A stretch of 64,000 nucleotides of DNA from Arcobacter vandammei. Lineage in GTDB: Bacteria; Campylobacterota; Campylobacteria; Campylobacterales; Arcobacteraceae. Of this stretch, positions 34,052 through 43,052 are shown in pieces. The position numbers and the translations under genes were made by a program. The stretch spans positions 1-64,000 of the forward strand of contig NZ_JADKPZ010000006.1 in assembly GCF_016106035.1 (NCBI RefSeq), read 5' to 3'. Numbering within the stretch: position 1 is the first letter of the stretch; each line of letters begins with the position of its first letter. The notes beneath the pieces are model-generated. The model saw only the letters and a program-made list of their open reading frames with translations. It searched no databases and was not told where the DNA came from.

Positions 34052-34412
34052 ATATTCTTCCTCCATTTACACTACTAAACTCAGTTACTAACTCTTTATA
34101 CATATTTTGAATAGGTAAAACTATATTAGATAATTTCTTATTTAACTCATATAGCTCTTTTAAATTATTTTCTAAATAATCTACTTTTGATCTATAAATA
34201 TTTACATCAACACCTTTTTCAATCTCTTTTATTAACTCTTTATTTAATTCTGCTTTACTTAAAATAATATCTTCTATTAATCTTTGTTTCATATCGTTTC
34301 TTTTTAATAAACTCTCATGATTAGCAACTTTTATATCAGAAATATCTTCATTTATAGAATTTTTTAAACTATCAATTTTTAAATTCATTTGCAAAATAAC
34401 ATTTTCAATCAT
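34035..34412 (-). CDS. FlgN-like export chaperone
   Basis: A 125-residue, almost wholly helical protein with coiled-coil character (heptads over about 15-100) and no signal peptide. NHESLLKRNDMKQRLI resembles the central pattern of FlgN, the chaperone of hook-filament junction proteins. The gene is between flgJ and flgA, a place where small chaperones are common. It could also be another FliJ-like or FliT-like export factor. Confidence 0.5.
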   Translation of the reverse strand: MIENVILQMNLKIDSLKNSINEDISDIKVANHESLLKRNDMKQRLIEDIILSKAELNKELIKEIEKGVDVNIYRSKVDYLENNLKELYELNKKLSNIVLPIQNMYKELVTEFSSVNGGRIFDIKA

Positions 34413-34415
34413 TAT

Positions 34416-34718
34416 TTATCCTTTGTTGTTTTTACTTAAAAAATCAAATAGCATATCACTAATTCCAAAAGTACCAGAAGAATTATCTGCAATAGCTTGA
34501 ATGTACATACTTTTTACAATATCGCTACCAGCTTCTTCTCCTGCTATATTTGTATTTCTTAAAGATACATCCATAATTTGGTTTAGAAAGAATGATTCAA
34601 AATCATTACTTATTTCTCTTAATTTTTGTTCATCTTCGATATTATCTGTTTTTAATCCATCAAATTTTTTTGTATTTAAAATATCTTTGTTGATTAAATT
34701 ATTGCTACTTATTTCCAT
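34416..34718 (-). CDS. flgJ: rod-binding protein (FlgJ N-terminal domain only)
   Basis: A 100-residue protein matching the rod-binding part of FlgJ: LREISNDFESFFLNQIMDVS, then a DIVKSMYIQAIAD-type helix and GISDMLFDFL. It lacks the C-terminal muramidase domain, as in other Campylobacterota, so the peptidoglycan cut must come from a separate enzyme. It follows fliY by 1 bp. Confidence 0.85.
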   Translation of the reverse strand: MEISSNNLINKDILNTKKFDGLKTDNIEDEQKLREISNDFESFFLNQIMDVSLRNTNIAGEEAGSDIVKSMYIQAIADNSSGTFGISDMLFDFLSKNNKG

Positions 34719-34719
34719 T

Positions 34720-35586
34720 TTACAATCCTATTTGAGCTAGTTTTAACTCTTCATTTCCAATTCGTTTTATTTTTAAACCAAACTTTCCTTCAACAATAAC
34801 AGCCTCACCCTCACCAATTTTTACACCATTTACTAAAACTTCTAAAGGTTCATTCACCATCTGTTCAAGCTCTATAATCTCTCCCACATCCCATCTTAAA
34901 ATATCTTTTAATAAAACTACTTTTGTGCCTAATCTTACACTTAATTTTAGTTTTACACTTTGTAAAAGTTCTAAATTCTTAGGAACATAATGAACAGAAC
35001 TAGATGCTTGTATCATAGGTGCTATTTGTTTTGGCTTTGGCTCTTCTTCTACTAAACTAGCCTTTGATGTTGCACCTGTTATTTGAGAAAAATATGGCGA
35101 TATTTCATCTGTAAAAGATACTATAATAGGATAATTTGAGCCATCTAAATCAACACCAAATTCATAACTATTTTGCTTTGAAACATTGGCTATATCTGAA
35201 ATATTTTTATCTTTTATTTCAAATTTCACACTTCCAATATCAGAAAATCCTTGTGCATTTGAAACTGTACAAAAACTTCCACAAACATTTGAAACAATCT
35301 CATTTAAAGCATCTAAAGTTTCATCATCTAAAGTATCTTTTAAATCGCCCATTCCACCAAGCATTAAAAATTCAAAATTTGTAGCACTTTTTGTTGGAAT
35401 ATAAAATTTGATAGAAGAAGATATATTTTTAAAATCAAACTTTGATTCACAAAATATTACTTGTTCCCCTTCAAACTTTGAGGCTTCAAAAGGGTTTACA
35501 CTATCAACTTTTGCTTTTTTCCCTAAAAGTTGCTCTAATGTATTTGCTAACTCTTCTTTTAAAATATTAGATAAATCTGATGCCAA
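34720..35586 (-). CDS. fliY: flagellar motor switch phosphatase/C-ring protein FliY
   Basis: A 288-residue C-ring protein. The N-terminal part is CheC/CheX-like, with the helix DETLDALNEIVSNVCGSF near 88 that carries the E-x3-N pattern of CheY-P phosphatases. The C-terminal 80 residues are a FliN/SpoA domain (KLKLSVRLGTKVVLLKDIL, GIDEPLEVLVNG-like end). fliN is a separate gene in the same run, and fliM is not here. FliY and FliN side by side is the Campylobacter pattern. Confidence 0.88.
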   Translation of the reverse strand: MASDLSNILKEELANTLEQLLGKKAKVDSVNPFEASKFEGEQVIFCESKFDFKNISSSIKFYIPTKSATNFEFLMLGGMGDLKDTLDDETLDALNEIVSNVCGSFCTVSNAQGFSDIGSVKFEIKDKNISDIANVSKQNSYEFGVDLDGSNYPIIVSFTDEISPYFSQITGATSKASLVEEEPKPKQIAPMIQASSSVHYVPKNLELLQSVKLKLSVRLGTKVVLLKDILRWDVGEIIELEQMVNEPLEVLVNGVKIGEGEAVIVEGKFGLKIKRIGNEELKLAQIGL

Positions 35587-35595
35587 GTTTTTGCC

Positions 35596-35907
35596 TTATA
35601 TATTATTATTTTTTTCTAGCTCTTCTAGTAAATAAGCTTTTAATCTCATCATATCTTCTGTTGGGAATTTTCTTTCAATATCCCCCCTTGTTACTTTTAC
35701 AAAAAAATCTCTTGAGCTTTTATTGTAACCAAAAGTGATATTATCCAAAATAACTTCATTTTTATCAGCTATCTCTTCATTTAAACTTTTTTTATATTCG
35801 TCTTTATTGATTATTTTTGACTCTGTTTTAGTTTCTTGTAATTTCTGATTTTTTTCTAACACATTTTCTCTTGCATTATCTATATTTGCTATCTTACTAA
35901 TTTGCAT
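35596..35907 (-). CDS. FlaG-like protein
   Basis: A 103-residue protein with a charged N-terminal half. The C-terminal domain ITFGYNKSSRDFFVKV, RKFPTEDMMRLKAYL fits the FlaG pattern (strand, short loop, then the RQIPxEExL-like motif). FlaG affects filament length in several bacteria. It is 9 bp upstream of fliY. The fit is moderate because the E-V-I segment before the R-x-P motif is altered. Confidence 0.65.
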   Translation of the reverse strand: MQISKIANIDNARENVLEKNQKLQETKTESKIINKDEYKKSLNEEIADKNEVILDNITFGYNKSSRDFFVKVTRGDIERKFPTEDMMRLKAYLLEELEKNNNI

Positions 35908-35973
35908 AATAATCCTCCAAAAATATCTATTGTAGATTATTATATCTAAAAATTATTAAATAAATTAGCTATT

Positions 35974-37971
35974 TTATAAAGATTCTAAATACTCATCAAA
36001 GCCAACAAGTCTAAAATCTATAAGAGAGTCTAAATAGGGTCTATTTAAAAACTGTTTAGCAGCAAATATCTTTAAATCTTGAATTAGTTGAATGGCTGTT
36101 AAAAAATCAGCATCATGGTCATTTAAAAGCGATTTTATAAGTGTTATTTGAATTGAAGCATCATTGTATCTCCCAGCTTCAAGAAGTGCTGCAACAATTA
36201 AATACATAGTATATTTATCTTCTAAATTATACTCATTTTGTAGGTATTCCAAAGTCTTAATTGTCTCATTTGGAAGATTATAGTGCAAATCTCTAATAGC
36301 CTTTGTTCTAAGATAAGATGGAGATTTTCCACCTATTATTTTCATATCAGCTTTATTAAATATTCCCAAAGATTTCAAAATATCTATATAATATTTTGTA
36401 ACAACCAAAGGACCTTCCAAAAAATAGTTATTTAAAGTTAAAGGTATTGTATCTTGAAGCCTTGCATAATAATCAAAATCACTCTCTTTTGCTTTTCTTT
36501 GAACAAGTCTAATTAAAAGTGTAAATGGGTCTTTTATATACTCATTTAAAAGAGGATGAGCAACTAAATTTTTTTTCTCTTCCATTGCTTTTAAGAAATC
36601 CATTGCTTGAAAAAAGATTGTATTTTCAAAATTTTCTGGCTTATCAGTAAAAATAAATTGAGAATTTACAAACTGTTTATATACTTCTTTTCCAAAATAA
36701 TTGTACATCCCTAGATTAGATTTCATTGAATTTTCAATATAATCTTTATCTCTTATTGTTGCATTTACTTTATTTGCAGAGACTAAATATAAAGCTAAAT
36801 ATAGCTTATTTCCTGGATGAAGTTTATATGCTTTTTCAAAATATTTATAAGCATTGTTATAGTCATTTATTTGGGCATATGATAGAGCTAAATTATAATA
36901 AATATAGGATTTTGTATCATCTTTCAACATCTCTTTTAGCTTTGCAACCCTTAAAATTGGATCACCTTTTACCAAAGCTAAAAACTTTGCATTATACTCA
37001 ACCATTCCTTCTAAATTTAGAATATTATCCTTATCACTATAGATAAAACCTTTTATACTATCATAAATAATTTCTTGAGAATCAGAAAAAACAAATGGAG
37101 CAAAATAGAAAAGAAAATCAATTTTTCTATCACTATCAAAATTCAAAACAGAGTTTAGATACTCACTTGATGTAAATTTACTTTGGTTAAAATACATCTC
37201 CAAAGGTAACTCTTGATTTGATTTAAAAGTTAATTTTCTTTTATTTATCTCATCTAAAGTCTCTTTTAATTTATCTAGCTTATTTAATTTCAAATCTACA
37301 AAAGCATTAAACCACAAAATTTTATCTATTGTATTTGGGTTTTGAGTACTATTTTTTGCTTGATTTAAAAGCAAAGATGCTTTTTCATAATTTTTAAGTT
37401 TTATATTTAAAAGTGCTTTTTTTAAATCAACATTAAAATCTATTGTATTTAAAACTTCTAAAGCTGCTTCATAATCTTTTAAAATCACATAAGTATCAGC
37501 TAACATTCGCTTTGAATTACTAGATAAATTTTTATCCTTTCGTGCAACTCTTACAATTGTGTCTAAGTATTTATTATCTTTTGAAATTTGATACAAATAA
37601 TAACAAGCAGATAAATATGAGTAACTTTGAGTTTTTGCAATATTTTCATTTTCATAAATCTTATTTAAATACAATATTGCTTTATCTATATGATTTAATT
37701 TATAATAAGCAATTCCCATATTAAGGTAAGATGGAACTTCAAGAATTTTAGCTGTTTTTAAAAAAAGCCTAATTGCCTCTTCATACTTTTTTTTATTCAA
37801 GTGAAGTACAGCTTTATTAAAATCAACTTGTAAAGCTAAATTTTCTTGAGATTTTTTTAATTTTTCAAACTGAAATAGTATCTCTGGTTGAGACTCTATT
37901 AAATCATTATTTGCATATAAAATATTTATAAATAAGAAAAAACCTAAAACTATTTTATATATAAATTTCAT
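35974..37971 (-). CDS. second exported TPR protein of the flagellar operon
   Basis: A 665-residue protein with a signal peptide (IVLGFFLFINILYAN). TPR units are clear (for example EEAIRLFLKTAKILEVPSY near 68, NNAYKYFEKAYKLHPGNKLY near 400), followed by a helical C-terminus. No enzyme motif is seen. Its twin architecture and identical length to the protein at 24656-26653 are notable, although the sequences are not obviously alike. It could be a periplasmic motor-scaffold protein of the PflA/PflB kind. The inference rests on context. Confidence 0.6.
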   Translation of the reverse strand: MKFIYKIVLGFFLFINILYANNDLIESQPEILFQFEKLKKSQENLALQVDFNKAVLHLNKKKYEEAIRLFLKTAKILEVPSYLNMGIAYYKLNHIDKAILYLNKIYENENIAKTQSYSYLSACYYLYQISKDNKYLDTIVRVARKDKNLSSNSKRMLADTYVILKDYEAALEVLNTIDFNVDLKKALLNIKLKNYEKASLLLNQAKNSTQNPNTIDKILWFNAFVDLKLNKLDKLKETLDEINKRKLTFKSNQELPLEMYFNQSKFTSSEYLNSVLNFDSDRKIDFLFYFAPFVFSDSQEIIYDSIKGFIYSDKDNILNLEGMVEYNAKFLALVKGDPILRVAKLKEMLKDDTKSYIYYNLALSYAQINDYNNAYKYFEKAYKLHPGNKLYLALYLVSANKVNATIRDKDYIENSMKSNLGMYNYFGKEVYKQFVNSQFIFTDKPENFENTIFFQAMDFLKAMEEKKNLVAHPLLNEYIKDPFTLLIRLVQRKAKESDFDYYARLQDTIPLTLNNYFLEGPLVVTKYYIDILKSLGIFNKADMKIIGGKSPSYLRTKAIRDLHYNLPNETIKTLEYLQNEYNLEDKYTMYLIVAALLEAGRYNDASIQITLIKSLLNDHDADFLTAIQLIQDLKIFAAKQFLNRPYLDSLIDFRLVGFDEYLESL

Positions 37972-37982
37972 ATAATCAAAAC

Positions 37983-38312
37983 CTAAACCATTACATTTAC
38001 TTGAGCATATAGCTCTTCATTTCGTCTTTCTAGCTCTTCTACTCTATTTTTTAGATTCATATTTTCAACTCTTACTTCTTGTAAATCATTTCTTGCAACT
38101 TCCAAATTTCCTTGATTTGTTTTTAAAGTATTAGCACTAATTTTTACTTGTTTTTCATATCTATCAATAATGCTTTCAAGTCTTGCCATATCTTCTTGTA
38201 TAATATTTTTTTCTTCATTTACTTTTTTATATAAAGATTTATAAATACTTGCTGTTGAGAAAAAGTAGAGTAAGAATATACCTAAAACGGCTATTAATAA
38301 AAAATTCTCCAA
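37983..38312 (-). CDS. membrane-anchored coiled-coil protein of unknown function
   Basis: A 109-residue protein with an N-terminal membrane helix (about 3-22) and an almost continuous coiled coil from about 28 to 105 (EEKNIIQEDMARLESIIDR, NLKNRVEELERRNEELY). I do not recognise a family. It sits between the hook gene and the second TPR gene, 11 bp upstream of the latter, and looks cotranscribed. A structural role at the motor is a guess from position. Confidence 0.6.
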   Translation of the reverse strand: MENFLLIAVLGIFLLYFFSTASIYKSLYKKVNEEKNIIQEDMARLESIIDRYEKQVKISANTLKTNQGNLEVARNDLQEVRVENMNLKNRVEELERRNEELYAQVNVMV

Positions 38313-38335
38313 AAATAATTTCCTAAATTAATTTT

Positions 38336-38363
38336 TTAATAGAAGAGCTAACTCTTCTATTAA
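38336..38363 (-). other. stem-loop after the first hook gene
   Basis: A perfect 12 bp stem (38336-38347 with 38352-38363, loop CTAA) immediately downstream of the 690-residue hook gene. There is no U-run on the minus strand, so it more likely protects the 3' end or partly attenuates transcription into the next genes. Confidence 0.5.
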
Positions 38364-38371
38364 ATTTTTAA

Positions 38372-40444
38372 CTATCTTTTCAAGTTAATAAGTGTATTTA
38401 ACAACTCATCTGAAGTTGTTATTGATTTTGCATTTGCTTCAAATGCTCTTTGGAATATCATTAAATTTACCAAGCTTTCACTTAAATCTGCATTTGAAAG
38501 CTCTAGTGCTGATCCTCTTACTTCTGCCATCTTATTATTATTTATATTATAGATTGCATCACCTGATTCACTTGTTTTTGCAAAAAGGTTATTTCCTTGT
38601 GGCTCTAGCCCTCTGTTATTATTAAATCTTGCAATTGCAACTTGTCCTATAGCATATTCTGCACCATCTTGTTTCATAGTAATTAATCCTGTACTATCAA
38701 CAGAGAACTCACCAAATGGAGAATCAGAGATATTTAAAGTATCTAGTCTTAATTGAATACTATCTTTTGATGCTGTTTGATCTACTTTTGTTTTTATCTC
38801 TAAAAACTCAGCCCCTGCCCCTTCTCTTCCTGAATAATCTTTATTTACTTCTATTGGAGTTGGAGTTGCTGGAGTTGTAGTAATCATATTTCCACTAAAC
38901 TCTACATCATAGTTACTATCTTTTGTTTGAATTACTAAGTTTCCATTTACATTTCTAGCTTCTATATGTTTTGATATTTCAGGGTCTAAATTTATTTGTG
39001 TAACTGCATCATCAATACTTGTAATACCAGTAAGAGTTACAGGAACAACTTGTGGTGGATTAGCATTATCATTTGGAATTGGTATATTTAAACCTTTTTC
39101 TTTATCATAAATATTAATAGAGTAGTTAAATGCTGTATTTGTACCAATCCCTAAATCAATAGGAGTATAAACATCTTGCTGTTTACCAGTAATTAATTTT
39201 GATAATGCATCTTTTGATGTATTTAATGCTGCTATTCCTGAACCTTTTGAAGCCAAAGATGTTGATTGATAATTCCCTTGTACTATTTGATTTCCACTTT
39301 GTTCACTTACTTCTGTTATTTTAAACTCTGTCCCTGGTATCAAAGATTTTATATTTATTATACCTTTCATCATATCTTTTAGGTATGTTGAGCTTTTATA
39401 AGACTCATTTATATTAAATGCTCCTGTCTCCCCTCCATCTATTGCCATTGTTGCTTCTACTGGCAAAGAATTTGAGATTAAATCTGCTAATGCTTTATAT
39501 GTCTCTATTTTCCCTGCTGCTTTATCATATGCAGCTATTTCAGCAGCACTCAATGTTCCTGTTGGGTCTACTAATCCTTCTGCTGTTCTTTCAGCAGCAG
39601 TTAATCCAGCATAAAGCTCTTCCATAAATCCTTGAGTAGCTTTTGTTACAATAAAGTTTTGAGATATTGTTTGTCCATCTATTACTACTTTTACTCTATC
39701 TCCATCTTTACCGATTACTGAATCTGTACCACTTTTAAAATCTATTTGTGATATTTGAGCTATTGAGTTTGCAGAACTTGCATCTGGCTCTTCTTTTAAT
39801 TTTTGAAGCCAAGAGTTATAATCTTTTATTGCTGCTTCTATATCTGATACTTTTGAAGATTTACTTTTTGCTCCATCTCCGCTAAACACTGTTGTTGAAT
39901 CTGTTTTTGCTGTTGTATTATAATCTGTAGATTTTGCTGTTATTGTCTCTACATAAGTTCCATGTCTAATGATTTTTGAACCCAACATTTTATTATATTC
40001 ATTTGTGAAAACACTTGTATTTGGGTTTGTGCTTGTTACATCTTTTGTGGCATCTATTGGACTCATTATCCAACCTTGTATTTCATTCCCACCAGCATCT
40101 TGAAGAGTTCCATTATCACCCATTCTTAGGTTTCCAGCTCTTGTATAAAAACTTTCAGCAGTTCCCAGTGTATTTTTATTTATTACTGTAAAAAATCCAT
40201 CACCTTCAAGCATCATATCATACTCTACACCTGTGATTTTTGTATTCCCTTGAACAAATAGTTTTTCAGCATCTTGTACTATTGATCCTTTTCCTATTTT
40301 ATTCTGATACATCTGATCTGCAAATGAGATTCTTGACGATTTATAACCAACTGTATTTACGTTTGCTATATTATTTGATTCATTATCCAAAGCTTTTTGT
40401 TGTGAAGACAATCCTGAAATTCCTGTCCATAATGCTCCGATCAT
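38372..40444 (-). CDS. flgE: flagellar hook protein FlgE, long paralogue
   Basis: A 690-residue rod/hook-family protein with the N-terminal signature MIGALWTGISGLSSQQKALD and SNNIANVNTVGYKSSR, FlgE-type domains (DGFFTV, FYTRAGN), and the C-terminal LMIFQRAFEANAKSITTSD helix. It shares a specific insert with its neighbour, seen as SSKVSDIEAAIKDYNSWL against SSKVNDVEATLSDYNQKL. It is the larger of two tandem hook-like genes and the better candidate for the bulk hook subunit. Confidence 0.88.
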   Translation of the reverse strand: MIGALWTGISGLSSQQKALDNESNNIANVNTVGYKSSRISFADQMYQNKIGKGSIVQDAEKLFVQGNTKITGVEYDMMLEGDGFFTVINKNTLGTAESFYTRAGNLRMGDNGTLQDAGGNEIQGWIMSPIDATKDVTSTNPNTSVFTNEYNKMLGSKIIRHGTYVETITAKSTDYNTTAKTDSTTVFSGDGAKSKSSKVSDIEAAIKDYNSWLQKLKEEPDASSANSIAQISQIDFKSGTDSVIGKDGDRVKVVIDGQTISQNFIVTKATQGFMEELYAGLTAAERTAEGLVDPTGTLSAAEIAAYDKAAGKIETYKALADLISNSLPVEATMAIDGGETGAFNINESYKSSTYLKDMMKGIINIKSLIPGTEFKITEVSEQSGNQIVQGNYQSTSLASKGSGIAALNTSKDALSKLITGKQQDVYTPIDLGIGTNTAFNYSINIYDKEKGLNIPIPNDNANPPQVVPVTLTGITSIDDAVTQINLDPEISKHIEARNVNGNLVIQTKDSNYDVEFSGNMITTTPATPTPIEVNKDYSGREGAGAEFLEIKTKVDQTASKDSIQLRLDTLNISDSPFGEFSVDSTGLITMKQDGAEYAIGQVAIARFNNNRGLEPQGNNLFAKTSESGDAIYNINNNKMAEVRGSALELSNADLSESLVNLMIFQRAFEANAKSITTSDELLNTLINLKR

Positions 40445-40468
40445 GTTGTGTCCTTTATTTTAAGGTTA

Positions 40469-40515
40469 ATGAACTTAAAGTTCATATATTTATACTAATT
40501 TTAGTACAAATATAT
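40469..40515 (-). other. two stem-loops between the tandem hook genes
   Basis: ATGAACT-TAA-AGTTCAT (40469-40485) and a longer hairpin built from ATATATTT and AAATATAT (40484-40515) fill most of the 76 bp between the two flgE-like genes. Neither has a terminator U-tract. RNA processing or stability control of the hook mRNA is plausible. Confidence 0.5.
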
Positions 40516-40520
40516 AAACT

Positions 40521-41996
40521 CTATTTAATCATATTCATAGCTGTTTGTAAAAAATCATCAGATGTTGTAATAGATTTTGAATTTGCCTCATAAGCTTTTT
40601 GATATGCCATAAGTAAAGTTAGTGTATCTGTATAATTAACATTTGCATTTTCCAAATATTTTGAAACCACATTATTTGAACCATCTGCATTTGTAGGAAG
40701 CCCTGATTCTCTTGTAGCTGAATATAAATTTCCACCTTCAGCTCTTAAACCACCTTCATTTATAAAGCCTACTGTTCCTATTCTACTTACTAAGAAATCA
40801 TTTCCTTCAATACTTACAAACATAAAACCATCATCATTTATACTAATAGTACCTTTTGCATCTTCTACCAAGCTTAAAGAACTTAATAAAGTATCTATTG
40901 TACTTGTAGGCATAGAATTTCCACCATATGATAATACATTAGTAATCTCCATAAACTTTGCATCTGCATTTTCTAAGGTTTTTTTAAGTGCATCTCTTGA
41001 AGATTCAACCATTCCTAAACCTGTTCCTTGTTTTGCTACTTCTACTGTAGTAGTATTAACTTCACTTTTACTTATATTGTCATTTATCATAGCATCATAA
41101 ATTTTAAACTCTTTACCAGGAATTAAACTTTCAATAGTAAAAACACCCGTTGCTGTATCTACACTTGACGAAAAACCTTGCATATTGGAAATTCTATCTG
41201 ATAAATTATTTAAAGTTGTAGCTATATCTTTATCAAAATTCTCTCTAATTACATAATTATCTATACTAATACTTATAAAGTCATTTTCATCTTGTAAATC
41301 ATTTACTACTCTTGAATAATCTACATTTGAGATTTGACTTGTTGAATTACTAGAAACTGCATTTGGATTTGTTTGAAAAAGTTTTAATTTTTGATTATAA
41401 TCACTTAAAGTTGCTTCTACATCATTTACTTTAGAACTAGAAGTTTTATAATTATTTCCGCTATTTAAAATATCATCACTTTTAGCACTATCAACATAGT
41501 TAGTTGTTCTTGCATTGATATTGTAAACTGTACTATTTGAGCTTATACTTATAGAATTTATATTTTTTAAATACTCATTTGTAAACATTTGTTCAGAAGA
41601 ATCTGAACTTATTACCCTCTTTTCTTGTGGATTAATTCCTAAAACATTCAAGCCATCATGATTTTTTAGTAAACCATCTTCTGCTTGAATAAAATTTCCA
41701 GCTCTTGTATAAAATTTTTGTCCTGTACTATCTTGAACTACAAAAAATCCTTTTCCATACATAGCTACATCAGTAGATGACTTTGTAGGTTGTAAATTTC
41801 CTTGTTCAAACTGTTTTGAAATATTGCTTGTTGATACACCTTTACCATATCTTTGTGTATATAAAACATCTTCGAAAGTTATAGTATCTTTTTTAAAGCC
41901 TAATGTATTAGCATTACTTACATTATTTGCTTCAACATTAATACCTTTTTCATAAGATATAATTCCAGACATTCCATTCCACAAAGCACCTATCAT
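40521..41996 (-). CDS. flagellar hook protein FlgE-like, short paralogue
   Basis: A 491-residue protein clearly related to the 690-residue neighbour. The ends match closely: start MIGALWNGMSGIISYEKGIN, SNANTLGFKKDT, and C-terminus AYQKAYEANSKSITTSDDFL. It also has the shared middle insert. The long extra central domains of the neighbour are shorter here. It follows flgD by 10 bp. It may be a minor hook subunit, a distal or proximal hook segment, or the remnant of a duplication. All reading-frame features look healthy. Confidence 0.82.
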   Translation of the reverse strand: MIGALWNGMSGIISYEKGINVEANNVSNANTLGFKKDTITFEDVLYTQRYGKGVSTSNISKQFEQGNLQPTKSSTDVAMYGKGFFVVQDSTGQKFYTRAGNFIQAEDGLLKNHDGLNVLGINPQEKRVISSDSSEQMFTNEYLKNINSISISSNSTVYNINARTTNYVDSAKSDDILNSGNNYKTSSSKVNDVEATLSDYNQKLKLFQTNPNAVSSNSTSQISNVDYSRVVNDLQDENDFISISIDNYVIRENFDKDIATTLNNLSDRISNMQGFSSSVDTATGVFTIESLIPGKEFKIYDAMINDNISKSEVNTTTVEVAKQGTGLGMVESSRDALKKTLENADAKFMEITNVLSYGGNSMPTSTIDTLLSSLSLVEDAKGTISINDDGFMFVSIEGNDFLVSRIGTVGFINEGGLRAEGGNLYSATRESGLPTNADGSNNVVSKYLENANVNYTDTLTLLMAYQKAYEANSKSITTSDDFLQTAMNMIK

Positions 41997-42006
41997 CTTT
42001 TATCCT

Positions 42007-42696
42007 TTATAGTGTAAAGATTTTAGTAATTGATGAGAAAGATATTTTTTCAACACTGTCTGAATAAACAGGGATTGAACTTCCAGTTAATGCAAAACTA
42101 TGATTTGCTACTTCATTTCCATCTGCATCTAATATAACAGGTTTCCCATCTTTCAATAATGGAGAACCAGGATTTGATAAAGCAATTGTTTGTCCAGTTT
42201 TTTGCCCTTTATCATCGTAAATATAACCAGCTACATCATAATTTACCATTTTTGTTTTACTTGCATCGTCTGGATCAGCCATTGTTACAATATCTTCAAG
42301 ATACAACATTCTTTGAACTGTTGCTAAGATATTTCCTTCTTCATTTTCTATTGATTTTACAATAAATGCTTTATTAACTCCATCTTCTCCAACAGAGCCA
42401 TTTTCAACATGTTTTCCAATTATTCCTGTTGCAGTTGAAAGTGATGATTGGTTAAAAGCTTGTTGGATTGATTCAAGAGTTTTTACCATCGTAAGATTAG
42501 AATTTAATGTACTCATTTGCATTTGTGTTTGAAGCATTTTTGCTGAGTCCATAGGTTTTGTTGGGTCTTGAAGCTTCAACTCTTCAATCATAAGCTTTAA
42601 AAAATCATTTGTCGTTAATGAATCATTACTAACACTATTTGTATATGTGCTACCGTCAATTCCTGTACCTGTATTAACTCCACTTATTGTTGCCAT
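42007..42696 (-). CDS. flgD: hook assembly cap protein FlgD
   Basis: A 229-residue scaffold that caps the growing hook. The conserved N-terminal segment is present (TNDFLKLMIEELKLQDPTKP, then AKMLQTQMQMSTLNSN). The rest is a divergent beta-rich domain. It directly precedes the two hook genes. Confidence 0.92.
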   Translation of the reverse strand: MATISGVNTGTGIDGSTYTNSVSNDSLTTNDFLKLMIEELKLQDPTKPMDSAKMLQTQMQMSTLNSNLTMVKTLESIQQAFNQSSLSTATGIIGKHVENGSVGEDGVNKAFIVKSIENEEGNILATVQRMLYLEDIVTMADPDDASKTKMVNYDVAGYIYDDKGQKTGQTIALSNPGSPLLKDGKPVILDADGNEVANHSFALTGSSIPVYSDSVEKISFSSITKIFTL

Positions 42697-42706
42697 TTTA
42701 TTCTCC

Positions 42707-42994
42707 TTAAATTATATGCTCTTCAAAGAAATATCGAACCACATTATCTGAATCCATAGCATCTTGAACTCTAACTGCTAATTTATCATCCATAACAATT
42801 ATATCACCAGTTCCAATAATTCTTGAATTTACATAAATCTCACCACCAGAACCACCTGGTTTATGCAATGAAACTATGTCACCTTCAACTAGCCTTATAA
42901 ATTCTCCAATACTTATATTTGTACTTCCTAGCATAACATCTACAACTATTTCAGTATCTACAAGTAAATCATAATCTCTTTCGCTAATTTCCAT
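42707..42994 (-). CDS. fliN: flagellar motor switch protein FliN
   Basis: A 95-residue SpoA-domain C-ring protein (VDVMLGSTNISIGEFIRL, GGEIYVNSRIIGTGDIIVMDD within the fold). It is the minimal FliN domain without the CheC-like part found in FliY. It lies 10 bp upstream of flgD. Confidence 0.9.
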   Translation of the reverse strand: MEISERDYDLLVDTEIVVDVMLGSTNISIGEFIRLVEGDIVSLHKPGGSGGEIYVNSRIIGTGDIIVMDDKLAVRVQDAMDSDNVVRYFFEEHII

Positions 42995-43052
42995 CTAAAC
43001 TCTTTATAAGCAATTTTTACATTATATCATAAATTTTATTATTAAGTAAATT

